This document shows, one piece after another, positions 6,799-9,929 of a DNA stretch of 9,929 nucleotides. The stretch comes from T3SED10-260 sp035363255 (GTDB taxonomy: Bacteria > Caldisericota > Caldisericia > UBA6126): the NCBI GenBank assembly GCA_035363255.1, contig DAOSES010000037.1:1-9929 (forward strand). Direction: 5' to 3'. Positions within the stretch are counted from its first letter, which is position 1. Every line of letters begins with the position of its first letter. The notes beneath the pieces were generated by a model. The model made no database searches, had not been told where the DNA came from, and was given only the letters and a program-made list of their open reading frames with translations. The position numbers and the translations under genes were made by a program.

Positions 6799-7887
6799 AT
6801 GATTATACTATTAACATCAAATACAAATGGAGGAATTCTTCAGTTCACTATTCAAGTTTTAAAAACTCTTAGCGATATTGGAGTAGAAGCTGTTAGTTTT
6901 ATTCCTGAAAATGCATGTTTTTCGGTAGAACCTAGCCTATTAGGTAAAATACGGTTTTATCATAAACCAAAAACCGTGAACTTGTTTCATAAAGATATTA
7001 GACACATTTTAAAAACATTGACTAATATTAAACCCGATCTAATTTGGTATACTGATAGTAGTATACTTGTTTCACAAATTGGGTTGTTGTTACCTAAAAA
7101 AATTAAACAAATAATAACGCTTCATGATGCACAAACTTTTCATCTAACATATAAAACCCATTTTATTCACATGCTACGTAAAATATATTCTATTATAATA
7201 CTTGCTTTTCATGCAAGAATAATTCATCACATATTATTGCTGTCTCAGAATTGCTACAATCTTTATACACAACACTACCCAAATCATAAATGCAAAACGC
7301 ACTTATTAGCACTAGGTGCACATGTTCCAAATACTAACCCAAAAAAACCATCTGAAATACCAACTTCTCAGCAATTTCATCTATTTTTTGGAAGGCTAGA
7401 TAAATATAAAGGCATAAGAATTCTATTAGAAGAATTTAACTCAGAGCGTAATTCTTGCAACAAAAAACTTGTAATTGCCGGTTATGGCATTTTAACACAT
7501 GAAGAAACCCGACTTGCACAAAGCAATTCGAACATTATTTTGATCAAAAGATATATTAGTGATAGCGAAATGTTATGGTTATTCCGTCATTCTGTTTCTG
7601 TTGTTCTACCATACTTAGAAGCTACTCAGAGCGGATTAATCCCAATTGCTTATCACTTTGGTGTACCTGTTATTGTCTCAGACATTGAAGGATTGACTCA
7701 AAATGTTATTGATAAAAAGACAGGTTTCATTTGCAAATATGCAAGTGATTATTTGAATTTTATGAAGAAAACTGAAAATAAATTCATCAGAAGTAAGATG
7801 AAAGATTCAATTCGAGGCTACTATGAAAAGCGATACAACTGGAACAATAATGTGCAACAGTTATTATCAGAATTGTTTCCTCGATAA
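6799..7887 (+). CDS. GT4-family glycosyltransferase, candidate heptosyltransferase
   Basis: This is a retaining GT-B glycosyltransferase of 362 residues, third of its type in the cluster. The N-terminus MIILLTSNTNGGILQFT has the glycine-rich loop of the acceptor domain. LFFGRLDKYKGIRILLEEF opens the donor domain, and LPYLEATQSGLIPIAYHFGVPV is the donor-site region in the PY..ATQSG form, in which the second Glu of the E-x7-E pair is not evident. It lies 31 nt after the fused heptose enzyme, so it is a reasonable guess for the transferase that uses GDP-heptose; this is inferred from position only. No Shine-Dalgarno is visible before the ATG, where the sequence is pyrimidine-rich (CTGTCTTCTTTATT). 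A group II intron starts within 1-2 nt of its TAA stop. Confidence 0.87.
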   Translation: MIILLTSNTNGGILQFTIQVLKTLSDIGVEAVSFIPENACFSVEPSLLGKIRFYHKPKTVNLFHKDIRHILKTLTNIKPDLIWYTDSSILVSQIGLLLPKKIKQIITLHDAQTFHLTYKTHFIHMLRKIYSIIILAFHARIIHHILLLSQNCYNLYTQHYPNHKCKTHLLALGAHVPNTNPKKPSEIPTSQQFHLFFGRLDKYKGIRILLEEFNSERNSCNKKLVIAGYGILTHEETRLAQSNSNIILIKRYISDSEMLWLFRHSVSVVLPYLEATQSGLIPIAYHFGVPVIVSDIEGLTQNVIDKKTGFICKYASDYLNFMKKTENKFIRSKMKDSIRGYYEKRYNWNNNVQQLLSELFPR

Positions 7888-7888
7888 A

Positions 7889-8388
7889 GTCCTGATGATA
7901 AGACCGGAAAATGGCTGACATTTTACCAGGTGGAAATCTTGACGGGTAAAAGGTAAGTTACCTCATCCGTAGCGAGTCATGGATGATGAATAGCAATATG
8001 CAACGTTAAGCGTTGAAAGGTAGGCAGCAGGAGCGAATGTGATGGAGCCTCGTAAAATTTATAAATAAGAAGGTTGACAGCGTCCCATAGCTGGAAAACT
8101 ACAAGATAGCATTCGCAATTAACGATAATACAATTTCTTCTTCGGGGTCAGAGAGCCACGCAAGTTGTACAATGACTATTAGGCAACCTGGGAGACCCTT
8201 TCTGTTCTCTTGGAAACGCAAGAGTATGATGGTTCAATCCTAAAACGAGAAGAAATCAAAGTATGGAAAGGGAGTCGGATATCTGCGTAGTTCCATTGAT
8301 TCTGGTTAATACCAGAGGAGGAAAGGCAGATACATAGTAGTGTTCTTTTTAAGGAAACTTGATCTACACTTACAGAGATAGAGCCATC
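7889..8388 (+). ncRNA. group II intron 5' ribozyme region (domains I-III and start of IV)
   Basis: This 500-nt stretch has no credible coding frame. It sits between a possible 5' splice site and the maturase gene, which in group II introns lies in domain IV. GC content and short complementary segments such as GGTAAGTTACC (7951-7961) and CAACGTTAAGCGTTG (7999-8013) suggest folded RNA. I could not assign individual domains by eye. A TTTAT at 8058-8062 could pair with ATAAA (7884-7888) just upstream as an EBS1-IBS1-like contact, but this is weak in AT-rich sequence. Confidence 0.7.
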
Positions 8389-9686
8389 ATGAAAACGAAA
8401 TTAAACAGAATGCGGGATCGATCGGAGCATGATCCAAGTACTGTGTTTACTTCCATTGCTCATCTCATCAATGAGGAAATGCTTCTTCTGTGTCATCAGG
8501 AGCTGAAAGCGAACAAAGCGAGTGGGATTGATGGGGTCAGTACGAGGAACAGCTGGAGCACCGTGTGCAGAATTTAGTGGAATGTCTTAAACGAAAAGCG
8601 TACCATCCTAAACCAGTGAAAAGAGTCTACATCCCCAAAGCCGATGGAACGTCAAAGCGTCTCCTTGGTTTAGTCAGTTATGAAGACAAACTGGTACTGA
8701 TGGCACTTAAGAAGATGATGGAAGCTATCTTTGAACCCCATTTTCTTCCCTTTTCATATGGTTTTCGACCAAAACCGAATGCACATGTTGTGATTCAAGT
8801 AGTAACCGCTATCATGGAGGGACACAAAGTCAGTTACATCATGGACGCAGACATTAAAGGATTCTTCGACCATGTGGATCATGGAATTCTTATGCAATGT
8901 ATCCAAAAGCGAATTAAGGATCCTAAAATCTTGCACTTGATACACCGATTTCTTAAAGCAGGGGTGATGGAAGCAGGGTGATGAATGCCCACGAACACGG
9001 GAACCAGCCAAGGTTCTATCCTTTCTCCCCTGTTAGGAAATATCTATCTCCACTATGTGCTGGATTTTTGGTTTGATAAGGCAGTGAAAAGTCATATACA
9101 AGGCGAAGCGTATCTCATCCGTTATGCGGATGACTTCCTTGGAGCATTTCAATGCCAACAAGATGCTGAAAACATTTACAAAGTATTGCAACACCAATTA
9201 CTCAAAGGAGCTCTTACGATACAGAAAGAGAAAAGCAAGGTGATCCAGTTTGGTCGTTAGGCAGCCCAAAACAGAAAGCGTCGAGGAGAAAACAAACCTG
9301 ACACCTTTGACTTCCTCGGTTTTGCACACTATTGTAGTCAGAGTAGATACCTTCGATTCAGAGACAAGCGGAAAACAAGCAGAAAGAAATTCTCGCGAAG
9401 CCTTCATGAAATGGGTCAATGGATAAAAGAGCACCGTACCATGCGAAAACAATTGCTCTTGGAAATGATCAGCATCAAACTGATGGGACATTATCGCTAT
9501 TACGGTATTACGAACAATTCCCCTATGCTGAATCAGTATTACTATGAAACCAAGTAACTTTTATTCAAGTGGTGGAATCGTAGAAGCCAGAGGAAAAGTC
9601 TGCGATACGACCAATTCAATCAGTATCTGGACTGTTTTCCACTACAAAGACCAAAAATCTACTTCAATGTATATGTACGAGGATAA
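8389..9686 (+). pseudogene. group II intron reverse transcriptase/maturase, inactivated
   Basis: If the breaks are ignored, this is close to a full-length intron-encoded protein of about 430 residues. The first part (ATG 8389, reading MKTKLNRMRDR) runs to GIDGVS and then shifts frame at about 8538-8541. Homology resumes as YEEQLEHRVQNLVECL from 8541, so a small deletion of roughly 10 nt is likely. The second frame then runs on to 9686 but carries TGA-TGA at 8979-8984, TAG at 9258-9260 and a TAA between YYYETK and LLFKWWNRRSQ at about 9555. Recognisable parts are FLPFSYGFRP, DADIKGFFDHVDHG, GTSQGSILSPLLGNIYLHYVLD, the catalytic YADD in LIRYADDFLGAFQ, and the C-terminal maturase region ending FNVYVRG. 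A TTG at 8359 with AAGGA upstream is another possible start. No HNH endonuclease domain is present. Confidence 0.93.
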
Positions 9687-9715
9687 GGTACTGAATCCTG
9701 GAACACTGCTATGAA

Positions 9716-9749
9716 GAGCCGTGTGCCTTAATTGGGCATGCACGGATCT
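9716..9749 (+). ncRNA. group II intron domain V
   Basis: The sequence beginning GAGCCGTGTGCC and returning through GGCATGCACGGATC folds as the catalytic hairpin. The AGC triad lies at 9717-9719, there is a lower stem, a 2-nt bulge at 9739-9740, an upper stem TGCC/GGCA, and a 7-nt loop. Intact relatives end CACGGTTC, in which U pairs with the G of the triad; here the base at 9746 is A, giving a G-A mismatch. That change would be expected to harm catalysis. The length is 33-34 nt, typical for bacterial introns. Confidence 0.85.
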
Positions 9750-9752
9750 GGA

Positions 9753-9787
9753 GAGGGGCAGAGTCTCGCGAGGGGCTCTGTCTACTC
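9753..9787 (+). ncRNA. group II intron domain VI with branch-point adenosine
   Basis: A 9-bp stem (9759-9767 with 9772-9780) is capped by a GCGA tetraloop (9768-9771). The base of the hairpin pairs GAG (9753-9755) with CTC (9785-9787), and GGG with TCT by wobbles, leaving A9784 unpaired as the branch-point adenosine. The 3' splice site after GAC (9790) lies at the expected distance from it. Confidence 0.82.
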
Positions 9788-9813
9788 GACTTAACATATT
9801 TACACATCATACT

Positions 9814-9903
9814 ATGAATATAATAACTAAAAGCGAATATTGCGAATTGGCTCATCTAAAATCTGGACGAAACGAATTCATTTCTTCCTTTAAAAAAAAT
9901 TGA
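9814..9903 (+). CDS. 29-codon ORF, possible broken 5' end of the next cluster gene
   Basis: An ATG 23 nt after the intron 3' end opens a frame reading MNIITKSEYCELAHLK and ending at TGA after a run of eight A residues (9892-9899). I do not recognise the product and there is no Shine-Dalgarno. If one A were absent, the frame would continue to the window edge as FKKIDMKGEIQYK. This could be a frameshifted N-terminus of a longer cluster gene, or a chance short ORF. A separate ATG at 9905 (MKGEIQYK) lies in that continuing frame. Confidence 0.35.
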   Translation: MNIITKSEYCELAHLKSGRNEFISSFKKN

Positions 9904-9929
9904 TATGAAGGGAGAAATTCAGTATAAAG

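Larger units (their letters stand above)
7889..9790 (+). mobile_element. degenerate group II intron with a broken maturase gene
   Basis: About 1.9 kb of structured, higher-GC sequence interrupts the gene cluster on the same strand. It comprises a roughly 470-500 nt 5' RNA region, a maturase/reverse transcriptase gene with many disruptions, and a 3' end carrying domains V and VI. The 3' boundary is well supported: the bulged A at 9784 lies 6 nt before the terminal GAC, and introns of this type end in AY. The 5' boundary is less certain. The sequence GTCCTG follows the glycosyltransferase stop directly but does not match the GUGYG consensus, so the true 5' end may be altered or lie a few nucleotides away. 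The disabled reading frame means it cannot move on its own. Joining the flanks would leave about 26 nt between the glycosyltransferase stop and the ATG at 9814. Confidence 0.88.

Noticed and set aside
7889..8388. Riboswitch or CRISPR-like element in the long non-coding stretch
   Set aside because: There are no regularly spaced repeats, and the position between a splice-like junction and a maturase gene fits a group II intron 5' region.
8979..8984. UGA decoded as Trp in this organism
   Set aside because: The sugar transferase and the GHMP kinase end naturally at TGA with tight gene junctions, and the maturase gene also contains TAG, TAA and a frameshift, so decay explains the stops better.
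8754..9491. Antisense open frames opposite the maturase
   Set aside because: They mirror the coding frames of the RT, lack ribosome sites and show no recognisable domain.
8389..9686. Retron, DGR or other defence-associated reverse transcriptase
   Set aside because: The protein resembles a group II maturase throughout, including the C-terminal maturase region, and is followed by recognisable domains V and VI. No template/variable repeats, msr/msd or effector gene is seen.
9721..9903. 60-codon ORF reading through domains V and VI
   Set aside because: Its first half is intron ribozyme sequence. Only the part from ATG 9814, beyond the intron, could be a gene.

Overview
The window is a low-GC stretch of bacterial DNA with every recognisable gene on the + strand. 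It is part of a surface-glycan (capsule, exopolysaccharide or S-layer glycan) biosynthesis cluster. Shine-Dalgarno sites such as AGGAGGG and GAGGAG, the low GC content, and an epimerase and a first glycosyltransferase that resemble Bacillota capsule genes all suggest a Bacillota-like (Gram-positive) host. This is an inference, because nothing here fixes the taxon. UGA is used as a normal stop.

Positions 1-2700 hold the start of the glycan pathway. In order they are a possible tail of an upstream gene, a short PglC/WbaP-type initiating phosphoglycosyltransferase, an NAD(P)-dependent sugar epimerase/reductase that overlaps it by 4 nt, and a GT4 glycosyltransferase. A second GT4 glycosyltransferase follows at 2733-3773.

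Positions 3837-6767 form a three-gene cassette that appears to encode the whole route from sedoheptulose 7-phosphate to GDP-D-glycero-alpha-D-manno-heptose. It contains an HddA-type GHMP kinase, a GmhA-type isomerase, and one polypeptide that fuses an HddC-type nucleotidyltransferase to a GmhB-type HAD phosphatase. The kinase has no ATG, GTG or TTG in a usable place and seems to start at ATT. A further GT4 glycosyltransferase (6799-7887) follows and is a natural candidate for using the activated heptose.

Positions of about 7889-9790 are a group II intron inserted immediately after the stop codon of that last glycosyltransferase. Its maturase/reverse transcriptase gene is dead, with one frameshift and four in-frame stops. 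Domains V and VI can still be folded by eye, but domain V has a changed base opposite the catalytic triad. Downstream of the intron, a short ORF at 9814 may be the 5' end of the next cluster gene, broken at an A8 tract.

Together the genes would start a lipid-linked glycan, extend it with three glycosyltransferases, and supply a GDP-heptose donor. The polymerase, flippase and transport genes are not in view. I found no clearly undescribed system. The most unusual points are the ATT start, the fused HddC-GmhB enzyme and the decayed intron at the operon junction.
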